DNA of 64,000 bases from Actinotignum schaalii FB123-CNA-2. GTDB lineage: Bacteria > Actinomycetota > Actinomycetes > Actinomycetales > Actinomycetaceae. This document shows, in pieces, positions 8,324-17,016 of the stretch (the stretch's first letter is position 1; every line of letters starts with the position of its first letter). The stretch spans positions 23,857 to 87,856 of the forward strand of contig NZ_KE150264.1 in NCBI RefSeq assembly GCF_000411135.1, given 5' to 3'. Under the pieces are notes generated by a model that saw only the letters and a program-made list of their open reading frames with translations, did not search any database and was not told the DNA's origin. A program made the translations under genes and the position numbers.

Positions 8324-8926
8324 ATGATATCGAAGCATTCCTCCGAGCAATGCCAGGAGTTACCTTCTTTGCCGCGGGGCACGGCCGGTGCGGGCGCACT
8401 TCTAGCCAGCCAGCCAGCTCAGCGGACCCACCGGTCCCACAGATTCCGGGAACGCCGGCGTTTATGTGCGCAATGCCATGAGGTCATTGAGGCGCGCGGG
8501 CATATAGCAATTCCCTGCGCTTGCCGGCGCCGGGAGATCCGTTCCCGCAAACTCTCCCGCATTCTGCGCCGGCCTTACGGCGTGGAGAACCGGGAAGCGG
8601 GCATGGTCACGGTAGAAGTGGCCCTCGGGATTGTTAGCGTACTCATTATTTTATTGCTCGCGCTTGGGGCGCTGAGCGCCGGGGCCCAATACATTTCCTT
8701 GCGCAGCGCCTCCCACGATATTGCGGTCCTTGCCGCGCGCGGGGAAAGTGAAGAGGTCTTGCGCACTCGCGAACTCCCACCGCGGGCCAAGTTGTACCTG
8801 CAACGCGCGGAAGACCACGTGAACGTGGTAGTGCGTGCCCAGGCAATCGGTCCGTTGCGGGCCCTGGGTATCACTATGGAAGCAAGCACTTCTGTAGATC
8901 TGGAACCGGGAGTGCTGGGAACGTGA
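8324..8926 (+). CDS. TadE-like minor pilin with Cys-rich N-terminal extension
   Basis: The 200-residue product contains the TadE-type prepilin motif REAGMVTVEVALG at about residues 90-102, a hydrophobic helix and a short extracytoplasmic domain. In the family, cleavage after Gly by a prepilin peptidase yields a minor pseudopilin. Odd here is a basic leader of about 90 residues containing LCAQCHEVIEARGHIAIPC and then AC: four cysteines spaced C-x2-C-x15-C-x-C with His residues between, resembling a metal-binding knuckle. AGAAAGG supports the start at 8324, but an internal start nearer the prepilin motif cannot be excluded. The last 4 nt overlap the next gene. Confidence 0.78.
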   Translation: MISKHSSEQCQELPSLPRGTAGAGALLASQPAQRTHRSHRFRERRRLCAQCHEVIEARGHIAIPCACRRREIRSRKLSRILRRPYGVENREAGMVTVEVALGIVSVLIILLLALGALSAGAQYISLRSASHDIAVLAARGESEEVLRTRELPPRAKLYLQRAEDHVNVVVRAQAIGPLRALGITMEASTSVDLEPGVLGT

Positions 8927-9888
8927 GAGTCTCATGGCGGGATAGCTGGCGCGAATGGCGCCAGTTCTATCTCATGTGTCGAAGGGAAAGCCGCGCCCGG
9001 CACCGGGATCCGTCCCGGGTCCGGCACTGGGATTTATTCCCGACCCGGTCCCGGGTTCCGCGTCGGGCCTCTGAGCGGGGCGCGGGGACGGTGCTCGCGC
9101 TAGGGGTGATAGCCCTTGTGCTGGGGCTGACCGGAGCGGTGCTCACCGCCTGCACCGTGGTAATCGCGCGAATGGACGCTCGTGCCACGGCAGATGTTAT
9201 TGCCCTGCAAACAGCCGAGCGGGTGATTAACCAGGGCTGGTCACTAACCGAAGCCTGCACTAAAAGCGAGCGTAGCGCGCAGCGCGATGGCTCAATCGTC
9301 GAAGAATGCAGCGAAACCGAAGAAGTATTTTTGATTCGGCTACGTACCCGGGCTCGCGCGGTGCCAGTAACGGTCCGAGTAACATCGCGGGCGGGTCCTA
9401 TTGAGCGAGGTCACGGCTCCGACTCCGCGACTTCCAGCTCATCGAGGGCACAACTCAAGGCACTGAGCACCAGTACCGCGCCTTCTTTCCACAGGGGATC
9501 ATTGTTATTACCGCATTTCGGTGATTGGACGCAGCGCGGGCATCCGCTCTGGCACGGGCAACCGGCCACGGCATCTCGCGTGGCGCGGATCCACTGCCGG
9601 CCGGCCCGATATCCCCGTTCGGAACATCCCGAACCTCCGGCCGCAGCATCGTGGATAATCACGGTGGCCGCTCCGGTATCCGGGTGGTACGCGGTAGACA
9701 GGCCTCCCACATCCCACCGGTCGCAGATGGCAAAGAGGGGAAGTATTCCGATTGCGGCATGCTCGGCGGCATGCAGAGCACCGGGAACATCCGCGGGAGG
9801 GATACCGAGCGCCTTCAGGTCCTGGGATGACATCGTCCACCATGTCCCGCACGTCTCCATACTGCGCTCGCGCGGCGTAATGGGGTGA
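8923..9888 (+). CDS. TadE/TadG-like 'helicase-neighbourhood' protein, reading through into the helicase antisense
   Basis: Residues about 50-165 match the small TadE-like protein that lies next to the DExH helicase in actinobacteria (Rv3654c type): RRASERGAGTVLALGVIALVLG with one transmembrane helix, then a short domain with two Cys (EACTKS and VEECSE). Family members usually end soon after this domain. Here the frame stays open for about 156 more codons to 9888, all opposite the conserved Cys-rich C-terminus of the helicase. A shift of one frame near 9400 would stop at once (TGA at about 9402-9404). The extension is therefore either antisense coding or the result of a small indel. ATG overlaps the previous stop. 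Confidence 0.7.
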   Translation: MRVSWRDSWREWRQFYLMCRRESRARHRDPSRVRHWDLFPTRSRVPRRASERGAGTVLALGVIALVLGLTGAVLTACTVVIARMDARATADVIALQTAERVINQGWSLTEACTKSERSAQRDGSIVEECSETEEVFLIRLRTRARAVPVTVRVTSRAGPIERGHGSDSATSSSSRAQLKALSTSTAPSFHRGSLLLPHFGDWTQRGHPLWHGQPATASRVARIHCRPARYPRSEHPEPPAAASWIITVAAPVSGWYAVDRPPTSHRSQMAKRGSIPIAACSAACRAPGTSAGGIPSAFRSWDDIVHHVPHVSILRSRGVMG

Positions 9889-11792
9889 AACCCGAGGTAC
9901 ATGCCATCGCGGGCCCGGCGCAGATGGTATCCGACGACTCGATTGAATACCTCTACATCCCCCCAGGCCCAGGTCCCGAGCCGGGTTGCGGTACCGGAGC
10001 GCGAACGGAGGATCTTCACGGTTGTCTCTTCAGCGGCAAAGGTGCGCAGATCATCCTGGAGCCGATGCCGCACGATAGCCACTTCACCGTCACATGTCTG
10101 TACATCGAAAGGAATACCCTGATGTATGTAGATAGCCCCCGGGTACACGGTGGTATCTGCTCGCGTGGCATCCACGGTCCCCAGAACATTCCCGTTTTCT
10201 TCGTCAACAATGGACACGGTGCTTGCCTCGCCGCGCAGGTTCACCAGCTCATGAGCGCTAATCCCCGCATGCCCCCAGAACCACCCGCCGGGGCGGCGGC
10301 GCAAGAGCCCCTGCGCGCTCAGTTCGTCGAAAAGCGAAGTATCAGGGAGCCCGAAAATAGCCGCATCGGCTTCGTGCAACGGGTACTCGGCTGCGGCTGC
10401 GCACACTTGCCCGGTCAAAACATTCGGATTGAGCGGATCGAAAACACTGGCTTCCGCGCCCGCACTCAAGACCGTATCCGGATGGGCCAGAAGATACTGA
10501 TCCAAAGGATTCGAAGTTCCGATAAAGACAGCCAGCCCGGAACTTCCCGCCCGTCCGGCGCGCCCTGCCTGCTGGTTAAAAGAGGCGGTGGTGCCTGGCC
10601 ACCCGGTGAGAATAACCGCGTCCAGCCCGGAAATATCAATCCCCAATTCCAGGGCATTGGTTGTTGCGACGGCTCGCAATGCTCCAGAACGCAATCGTTG
10701 CTCCAAATCACGGCGCTCTTCAGGAAGATATCCGCCGCGGTAAGCCGCCACCGCCTCGGCCAACGGATTGTGTTCCTCGCGCAAAAACTCTTGGGTCAGC
10801 CCAGCCACCCGTTCGGTTCCGGCCCGCGAACGGACGAAGGTGAGAACCCGCGCCCCTTCTGCCACGAAACGAGCGGTGAGATCGGCCGCCTCCACGGTGG
10901 CCGAGCGGCGCGCGATATCTTCCGCGGCTCCCGGTTCTTCCCCGGGAGGGACGTGGCCGGCCGCGTCGTCGTCGACAGGAGAACACTGCCACAAAGCAAT
11001 GGTACGTTCGCCACGCGGCGAGGCATCATCTGTTACCGCTTCAATGGGTCCGAAAGCTGTTCCGATAAATCTGGTGGCAGTTTCCTGCGGCTCTCCGGCA
11101 GTTGCCGAGAGGAAAACAACGGTGGGCCGGCTGCCATACAGTGCTGCGATCCGCAAAATCCGGCGCACCACATGGCCCACGTGCGCTCCGAACAGTCCCT
11201 TATACGAATGAAATTCGTCGACGACGACCATCCGCAGCCCCCGCCAGATCCGCTGCCATCGGTCTTTCTGGGGCAGCATCGCGTGATGCACGAAATCAGG
11301 GTTGGTCAGCACGATATCGGCATGGTCGCGCGCGAAAGTCTTCTCCTCCGAGTCGGCATCCCCGTCCGCGGTAGCCACCGTGATCCGGGAATCAACATCT
11401 CGAGCCAGGGCCCGCAGCGAGGTGTACTGGTCTGCCGCCAAAGCCTTGGTCGGGGAAAGATAAAGCACGGTGGGAGGAGCACTTACCCGCGCCAAACTAG
11501 TCGAGCTACGCGGGCCCAGCATCTCGGTGAGCGCCGGCACCCACGCCGCCAAAGATTTCCCCGAACCGGTCCCGGTGGCCACTACCGTGTGGATACCTGA
11601 GTGAATGAGATTCGCGGCGCGGACCTGATGCTCCCACAGGTGTGGCACGCCGTGTTTAGCGCAGGCGCTTATTACCTGCGGGCTGACCCACGCGGGCCAC
11701 CCGGCTACTCCCGCGGGGCGGGCATCTTGTTTGCGCAGCGCTACCAACTGTCCCACGGTGGCGGATTCTTCAAGAACGGATAGGAGACGCAT
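9411..11792 (-). CDS. DExH-box helicase with DUF1998 domain (YprA/MrfA/Hrq1-like)
   Basis: The roughly 793-residue superfamily 2 helicase has Walker A ATGTGSGKS near residue 80, motif II VVVDEFHSYKGLFGAHVG, motif III LSATAG, motif VI QQAGRAGRAG and a C-terminal DUF1998/MZB module with clustered cysteines (CPCQSGCPRCVQSPKCGNN). This is the 'helicase/secretion neighbourhood' helicase of actinobacteria. Its relatives YprA/MrfA and Hrq1 act in DNA repair, unwinding 3' to 5'. It is convergent with the tad operon, which overlaps it by up to 478 nt. The start at 11792 (MRLLSVLEESATVGQL) lacks a clear ribosome site; a longer in-frame reading to 11921 is unlikely because it runs into the divergent gene's promoter. 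Confidence 0.92.
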   Translation of the reverse strand: MRLLSVLEESATVGQLVALRKQDARPAGVAGWPAWVSPQVISACAKHGVPHLWEHQVRAANLIHSGIHTVVATGTGSGKSLAAWVPALTEMLGPRSSTSLARVSAPPTVLYLSPTKALAADQYTSLRALARDVDSRITVATADGDADSEEKTFARDHADIVLTNPDFVHHAMLPQKDRWQRIWRGLRMVVVDEFHSYKGLFGAHVGHVVRRILRIAALYGSRPTVVFLSATAGEPQETATRFIGTAFGPIEAVTDDASPRGERTIALWQCSPVDDDAAGHVPPGEEPGAAEDIARRSATVEAADLTARFVAEGARVLTFVRSRAGTERVAGLTQEFLREEHNPLAEAVAAYRGGYLPEERRDLEQRLRSGALRAVATTNALELGIDISGLDAVILTGWPGTTASFNQQAGRAGRAGSSGLAVFIGTSNPLDQYLLAHPDTVLSAGAEASVFDPLNPNVLTGQVCAAAAEYPLHEADAAIFGLPDTSLFDELSAQGLLRRRPGGWFWGHAGISAHELVNLRGEASTVSIVDEENGNVLGTVDATRADTTVYPGAIYIHQGIPFDVQTCDGEVAIVRHRLQDDLRTFAAEETTVKILRSRSGTATRLGTWAWGDVEVFNRVVGYHLRRARDGMYLGFHPITPRERSMETCGTWWTMSSQDLKALGIPPADVPGALHAAEHAAIGILPLFAICDRWDVGGLSTAYHPDTGAATVIIHDAAAGGSGCSERGYRAGRQWIRATRDAVAGCPCQSGCPRCVQSPKCGNNNDPLWKEGAVLVLSALSCALDELEVAESEP

Positions 11793-11933
11793 ATGTGTAG
11801 TGTGCCCGATGGGGCGCTGAAGGCCCAAGAACTGAGAGTTATGGAGCCGATAGCCGTAGAGTCGAGGGCCAAAGAAAGCCGCGCCAGCTCCCGTTTCTCT
11901 ACCCGGGGCTTTCCTCAACACGGCCGGGCAGTT

Positions 11934-11939
11934 TACTGT
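11934..11939 (+). promoter_or_regulatory. -10 hexamer TACTGT for a leaderless transcript
   Basis: TACTGT ends 6 nt before the ATG at 11946 and no ribosome site precedes that start. The same TAnnnT-N6/7-start arrangement is seen before eight other genes in this window, so transcription probably starts at the A of the start codon. Confidence 0.6.
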
Positions 11940-11945
11940 TATGGC

Positions 11946-13508
11946 ATGGAGCTCTTTGTCCCGGGCGCACCCGAGCGCCTCGCCACCACGTTACGTCAAG
12001 ATCTCACAGGCTATACCACCGCACATATATCTACCTTGCTCGGCCCGGAAGCCACCGCTGCTATGCGCCGCGAACAGCGCATTCCCGCGCTGCTCGCATG
12101 CGAAAACGTGTGCCACCAGGCCACTGCGCCGCATACCGAAGCGGAGATCCTGGCCTGCCAAGTCCGCCTCCTTATTCTTGGCGATACCTTAAGCGCGGAG
12201 GAACTTGAGGGCGCCTTCCCCGCCACCTTCGGGGATCGGGTCACGCGCGATGCCCTGCTCGCGGTCAGCAACCCGGGATATCGGGCCCGCTTCCAAGTGG
12301 TTCCCGTTCCGCTAGACATTACTAGGAGGGGCACCCGGCGTATCACCCGTACCGAGGTGCTTATCTCCTCCGATTTTGGGGAACTGGCGGGCCGGGTACC
12401 CGGAGCCCACCACGTTATGCCGGTGGGTGGGGCCACCCGCACCCTCGCGAATATCGTCACCTATAGCGGGGGACGGGTTTTGGATGTGGGAACGGGATGC
12501 GGAATCCATGCCATTAGCGCCGCACTGCAAGGCTGCGAGGTGGTTGCCACCGATATTTCTGCGCGAGCTTTGCAATTCGCCGCCCTAAATATCGCGCTCG
12601 CGGCCGTACGGGTAGAACTACTGCACGGCTCTCTTTTCGAACCGGTGGAGGGGCGTTTTGACACCATCGTGTCCAATCCACCTTTTGTTATCACCCCCGC
12701 GGCCGTCCGGCAAAAAGTCGATTTCGAGTATCGCGACGGTGGATTTGGTGGGGACACACTCCTCTCTGAACTCATCTCCGCGCTTCCCGCCCACCTCACA
12801 GATACCGGCACTGCCTATATTTTGGGGAATTGGGAAGTGGAAGACGGCTGCTCCTGGGATACCCACCCGCAGGTGTGGGCCCGGGTGGCGGGCCTCGATG
12901 CCTGGTTTATTGCGCGTGATGAGGTCGATCCGGCTCACTATGTAGAGATGTGGCTCCGGGATGGTGGCTTGCGCCCGCGCGATACCGGATACGAGGAGGC
13001 CTATCGCGCCTGGCTCAATGATTTTGCTGAGCGTGGGATACGCGCGATCAGTCTGGGATACGGGATCCTCTCCCGCCCGGCTGCCGCTCGCGAACCCATG
13101 ATCCGCACCGAGGAAATACCGGGCCGCCCCCAGGGCGATATCCGCCAGCATATTCAGCGGGTTTGGAAGAACCGGCACCTGGTGGCTGCCCCCGATGAGG
13201 AATTAGCACAGCGCACACTGACCCGAACCGAGGTGATCGAACATCGTTTTTATGATCCCGGGGCGGCTGATCCGCTGCGTATTATTCTCGCGCACACGGG
13301 CGGATTCCAGCAGACCCTCCCGGCTGATTCCCAAGTCGCGGCTTTCGTGGGCGCCTGCGATGGTGAGTTGAGCGTGGGTGCCCTGTGTCAGGCGATTGCG
13401 CGTATTTACGGAGAGGAGAGCGCGGATGTCCAAACCCGTCTCCTCGAGACGGTGCGCGAGCTCATCGCCACCGGGTTCTTGATCGAAGGAACAGGAACTG
13501 GGAACTAG
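11946..13508 (+). CDS. Class I SAM-dependent methyltransferase, HemK/RlmG-like
   Basis: The 520-residue protein has an N-terminal helical domain of about 160 residues and a central Rossmann methyltransferase domain with motif I VLDVGTGCGIHAIS, acidic motif VVATDIS, and the catalytic NPPF motif (IVSNPPFVITPAAV). NPPF marks N5-glutamine or N6-adenine/N2-guanine methylation. A further 200 residues follow, unlike HemK itself. This architecture is common next to topA in actinobacteria. Its target (RNA, DNA or protein) cannot be told. The start at 11946 is chosen for the leaderless -10 box and because the protein becomes conserved-looking from MELFVPGAPERL on. Confidence 0.88.
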   Translation: MELFVPGAPERLATTLRQDLTGYTTAHISTLLGPEATAAMRREQRIPALLACENVCHQATAPHTEAEILACQVRLLILGDTLSAEELEGAFPATFGDRVTRDALLAVSNPGYRARFQVVPVPLDITRRGTRRITRTEVLISSDFGELAGRVPGAHHVMPVGGATRTLANIVTYSGGRVLDVGTGCGIHAISAALQGCEVVATDISARALQFAALNIALAAVRVELLHGSLFEPVEGRFDTIVSNPPFVITPAAVRQKVDFEYRDGGFGGDTLLSELISALPAHLTDTGTAYILGNWEVEDGCSWDTHPQVWARVAGLDAWFIARDEVDPAHYVEMWLRDGGLRPRDTGYEEAYRAWLNDFAERGIRAISLGYGILSRPAAAREPMIRTEEIPGRPQGDIRQHIQRVWKNRHLVAAPDEELAQRTLTRTEVIEHRFYDPGAADPLRIILAHTGGFQQTLPADSQVAAFVGACDGELSVGALCQAIARIYGEESADVQTRLLETVRELIATGFLIEGTGTGN

Positions 13509-13638
13509 GCGATAAACAAGAGAGCTCCCGTGACGAGCATCGGTTTTCGCCGCGGGCGTGCTACCGTGTGACAACAGGGCACAAAATATGTGTTGGAGGC
13601 GTGGCCGTGTCACGCCGTGAGTAGTGAGGGATGCAGTT

Positions 13639-16350
13639 GTGACGAAGCTGGTTATCGTGGAGTCTCCCGCCAAGGCGCGCACGATCGGCAGGTACCTGGG
13701 TGAGGATTTCGAGGTGCTGGCGTCCGTGGGGCACATTCGAGACCTGCCTCAGCCCTCGGAGCTACCCGACAACATGAAGAAGGGGCCCTACGGGCGTTTC
13801 GCTGTCGATGTGGACGGTGACTTCTCGCCCTACTACGTTATTTCTGCCGGGAAGAACAAAACGGTTGCCGAGCTGAAGAAAGCTTTGAAGAACGCCGACG
13901 AACTCTTCCTGGCAACCGATGAGGACCGCGAGGGAGAAGCGATCGCCTGGCATCTCTACGAGGTGCTCAAGCCGAAAGTTCCCACCTCGCGGATGGTTTT
14001 CCACGAAATCACTCCCGAAGCGATCTCCCGTGCCCTGGAAACACCCCGCGCGCTCGATACCCAGCTGGTAGATGCCCAGGAATCGCGCCGTATCCTCGAC
14101 CGGTTGGTCGGTTACGAAGTCTCGCCCCTGCTGTGGCGCAAGGTCGCCGCGGGGCTTTCCGCCGGCCGCGTCCAATCCGCCACCACTCGCCTGGTTGTGC
14201 AACGCGAACGCGAACGCATGGCTTTCGTTTCCGCATCGTACTGGGACGTGACCGCCACCTTCGGTGCGTCCGAACAATTCGAAGCAGCCCTCCATTCTCT
14301 TGATGGCGCACGGATTGCTTCCGGTAAAGATTTTGGCGACGACGGCGCACTATCCGCCAAGGCGACTAAGGAAGGCGTACGGGCTCTCAACGCTGAGCTG
14401 GCTGGTCAGCTGGCGGAAACACTCGAAGGCGCGAGGGGCACGGTACGCAGCCGGGAAGAAAAGCCGTATCGCCGTCGTCCTGCCGCACCCTTCACTACCT
14501 CAACCTTGCAGCAGGAAGCCGGGCGTAAACTGCGTCTCTCTTCGCGTCAAACGATGCGGATAGCCCAGTCGCTGTACGAATCGGGCTATATCACCTACAT
14601 GCGTACCGATTCCACGAACCTGTCCGCGCAGGCAATTAGCGCGGCCCGTAGCCAGATCAAGGAATTGTACGGGCAGGCTAGCTTGCCGGAAAAGCCACGG
14701 TTCTACGGTAAGAAGGCGAAGGGCGCGCAGGAAGCGCACGAAGCTATCCGCCCGGCCGGTGACCATTTCCGCACTCCGCAGATGGTGGCCGGTGAACTCT
14801 CGGGTGCCGATTTCCGACTTTATGAACTTATTTGGAAACGTACCGTTGCATCCCAGATGGAAGACGCACGTGGGCAGACGGTTTCGCTAAAAATTGATGT
14901 GCCGGTCGGTGGTGCGGCCGGAGCACAAACCGCCACCTTCTCCGCATCCGGAACGGTGATTACTTTCCCCGGGTTCCTAGCCGCATACGAAGAAGGCCGG
15001 GATGCCAATCGTTACGAAGCCACGGATGCCGCCCGGCTCCCGGATGTGAAAGAAGGGGAGGAACTGCCGGTGAGTGCCCCGCAGGCCACCGGCCACGAAA
15101 CTCTCCCTCCGCCGCGGTATACCGAAGCGTCGCTGGTGAAGAAGATGGAAGAACTGGGTATCGGGCGCCCCTCAACCTACGCTTCCACGATTTCCACTAT
15201 TACTGATCGTGGGTATGTGGAGCACCGCGGTCAGGCGCTTGTTCCTACCTGGACGGCTTTCTCCGTGGTGCGCCTCCTGGAAGAAAATCTCCCTGACCTG
15301 GTTGATTATGATTTCACTGCGCAAATGGAAACCGATCTCGACCGAATTGCGGAGGGCAGCGGGGATCGGGTGACCTACCTGTCGAAATTCTGGCGGGGAG
15401 ATGGCGATAAACCGGGCCTGGAAGGGCGGGTGGAATCCCTTGGCGATATTGATGCGCGTGCCATTAACTCCACTCCAATCGGGGAGGGGATCACCCTGCG
15501 CAACGGAAAATACGGGCCCTATCTGGAAGTGGAAGGTTCCGATAAGCGCGCCTCAGTGCCGGCAGGCATGGCCCCCGATGAAATGACGGTTGAGGCCGCC
15601 CATGACATCCTGGAGAAGGCATCCTCCGATGGGCGTGAACTGGGCGAGGATCCCGAAACCGGGCGGCGCGTCGTCGTAAAATCTGGACGTTTCGGGCCGT
15701 ACGTGACTGAAATTATTCGCGAAGGTGAAGTTGCGCTCACGCCCACCGGGAAAATCTCCAAAAAGGCACCGAAGCCGCGCACGGCCTCGTTGCTGAAATC
15801 CATGCAGCCGGAAACTGTCACGCTGGAAGAGGCCCTGCGTTTGTTGCACCTGCCGCGCGTGATCGGGCAGGGTGAGGACGGTGTGGATATCACCGCGACG
15901 AACGGGCGATACGGACCGTATATTACCCACGGGAAAGACACTCGCTCGTTGGAAACCGAGGAGCAGATTTTCACCATCACCCTGGAAGAGGCGCAGGCCT
16001 TGCTGGCTCAGCCCAAGCGGCGCCGCGGGCAGGCAGCCACTAAGCCCCCGCTCAAGGAGCTGGGGACCGATCCGGTGACCGAAGCTCCGGTGGTGCTCAA
16101 GGAGGGCCGTTTCGGTCCGTACGTGACCGACGGGAAAACGAATGCGTCCCTGCGCAAGGGCGATACCGTGGAGGATATTACCCCCGAGCGCGCTTACGAG
16201 CTGCTTGCGGATCGGCGCGCGAAGGGCCCGGTAAAACGGCGTACAACGGTGAAGAAGAGCACGGCTAAGGCCCCCGCCGCGAAGAAAACAACGGCGAAAA
16301 AGTCTAGCTCGAATAAATCCGCTACCGGATCGACCACCGAGAAGGCATAA
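13639..16350 (+). CDS. topA: DNA topoisomerase I (type IA)
   Basis: The 903-residue enzyme relaxes negative supercoils. It opens with the TOPRIM domain (LVIVESPAKARTIGRYLG, DEDREGEAIAWHL). The probable catalytic tyrosine is Tyr320 in ITYMRTDST. The C-terminus has four Topo C-repeat units (GKYGPYLEV, GRFGPYVTE, GRYGPYITH, GRFGPYVTD) and a Lys/Ala/Thr-rich tail typical of actinobacterial TopA, which helps processivity and DNA binding. GTG 13639 is preceded by GAGGGA; another GTG at 13624 is in frame. The stop abuts tmk, so topA-tmk-holB forms one transcription unit. Confidence 0.97.
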   Translation: MTKLVIVESPAKARTIGRYLGEDFEVLASVGHIRDLPQPSELPDNMKKGPYGRFAVDVDGDFSPYYVISAGKNKTVAELKKALKNADELFLATDEDREGEAIAWHLYEVLKPKVPTSRMVFHEITPEAISRALETPRALDTQLVDAQESRRILDRLVGYEVSPLLWRKVAAGLSAGRVQSATTRLVVQRERERMAFVSASYWDVTATFGASEQFEAALHSLDGARIASGKDFGDDGALSAKATKEGVRALNAELAGQLAETLEGARGTVRSREEKPYRRRPAAPFTTSTLQQEAGRKLRLSSRQTMRIAQSLYESGYITYMRTDSTNLSAQAISAARSQIKELYGQASLPEKPRFYGKKAKGAQEAHEAIRPAGDHFRTPQMVAGELSGADFRLYELIWKRTVASQMEDARGQTVSLKIDVPVGGAAGAQTATFSASGTVITFPGFLAAYEEGRDANRYEATDAARLPDVKEGEELPVSAPQATGHETLPPPRYTEASLVKKMEELGIGRPSTYASTISTITDRGYVEHRGQALVPTWTAFSVVRLLEENLPDLVDYDFTAQMETDLDRIAEGSGDRVTYLSKFWRGDGDKPGLEGRVESLGDIDARAINSTPIGEGITLRNGKYGPYLEVEGSDKRASVPAGMAPDEMTVEAAHDILEKASSDGRELGEDPETGRRVVVKSGRFGPYVTEIIREGEVALTPTGKISKKAPKPRTASLLKSMQPETVTLEEALRLLHLPRVIGQGEDGVDITATNGRYGPYITHGKDTRSLETEEQIFTITLEEAQALLAQPKRRRGQAATKPPLKELGTDPVTEAPVVLKEGRFGPYVTDGKTNASLRKGDTVEDITPERAYELLADRRAKGPVKRRTTVKKSTAKAPAAKKTTAKKSSSNKSATGSTTEKA

Positions 16351-17016
16351 ATGCGCGGGGCATTCATTACCTTTGAAGGCGGGGATGGAGCTGGGAAAAC
16401 AACCCAGTTGCAGCTACTTGCTGCGACGCTCTCCAAGCGGGGGTATACCGTTGTGCAAACCCGGGAGCCCGGGGGAACCATGCTCGGCACCCAAATTCGG
16501 GAGCTACTCCTGCACGGGGGTGCCGTCAGCCCGCGAGCCGAAGCCCTCCTGTACGCCGCGGACCGTGCCCAGCACGTCGCTTCCGTTATTCGCCCGGGTC
16601 TGGAGGCCGGGGCGGTCGTGCTCTCGGATCGCTATATTGATTCGTCCCTGGCATACCAGGGTGGGGCGCGTGATCTGGGCGGGGGAATCCGGGCGATATC
16701 CGAGTGGGCTACCGAAGAACTCTGGCCGGATCTCACCGTGCTCCTCGACATCCCGGAAAACGAAGGCTTAGCGCGCGCGGATGACGGCCACTACGACCGC
16801 ATCGAGGCGGAAGGCCGGGAGTTCCACCGGGCGGTGCGCGAGAATTTCCTCGCGCTCGCGGCGGATAATCCGCAGCGCTACCTGGTGCTCAACGCGCGTG
16901 ATACCGTTGCTGATCTTGCCGCGCAGATTATTGCGCGGGTGGAAATTCTGCTGGAGGGTCCGGAAGGTTTGGCGGATCGCGGTGCGCCTCAGCTAACCGC
17001 GGGAGAAACCTCATGA
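16351..17016 (+). CDS. tmk: Thymidylate kinase
   Basis: The 221-residue kinase phosphorylates dTMP to dTDP. P-loop FEGGDGAGKTTQ lies at residues 7-18, the dTMP-binding TREPGG and the DR motif (SDRYIDSSLAYQG) follow, and the lid region is near residue 145. The length fits the family. ATG follows the topA stop directly, and the last 4 nt overlap the holB start, indicating coupled translation. The tmk-holB pairing is widespread and links dTTP supply with the clamp-loader gene. Confidence 0.97.
   Translation: MRGAFITFEGGDGAGKTTQLQLLAATLSKRGYTVVQTREPGGTMLGTQIRELLLHGGAVSPRAEALLYAADRAQHVASVIRPGLEAGAVVLSDRYIDSSLAYQGGARDLGGGIRAISEWATEELWPDLTVLLDIPENEGLARADDGHYDRIEAEGREFHRAVRENFLALAADNPQRYLVLNARDTVADLAAQIIARVEILLEGPEGLADRGAPQLTAGETS

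Noticed and set aside
9885-11600. A 571-codon plus-strand frame opposite the helicase, and similar long frames at 37079-38260 (-) and 53024-54400 (-)
   Set aside because: Each lies antisense to a well-defined gene with conserved motifs and lacks an RBS; their Arg/Gly/His-rich composition is typical of shadow frames.
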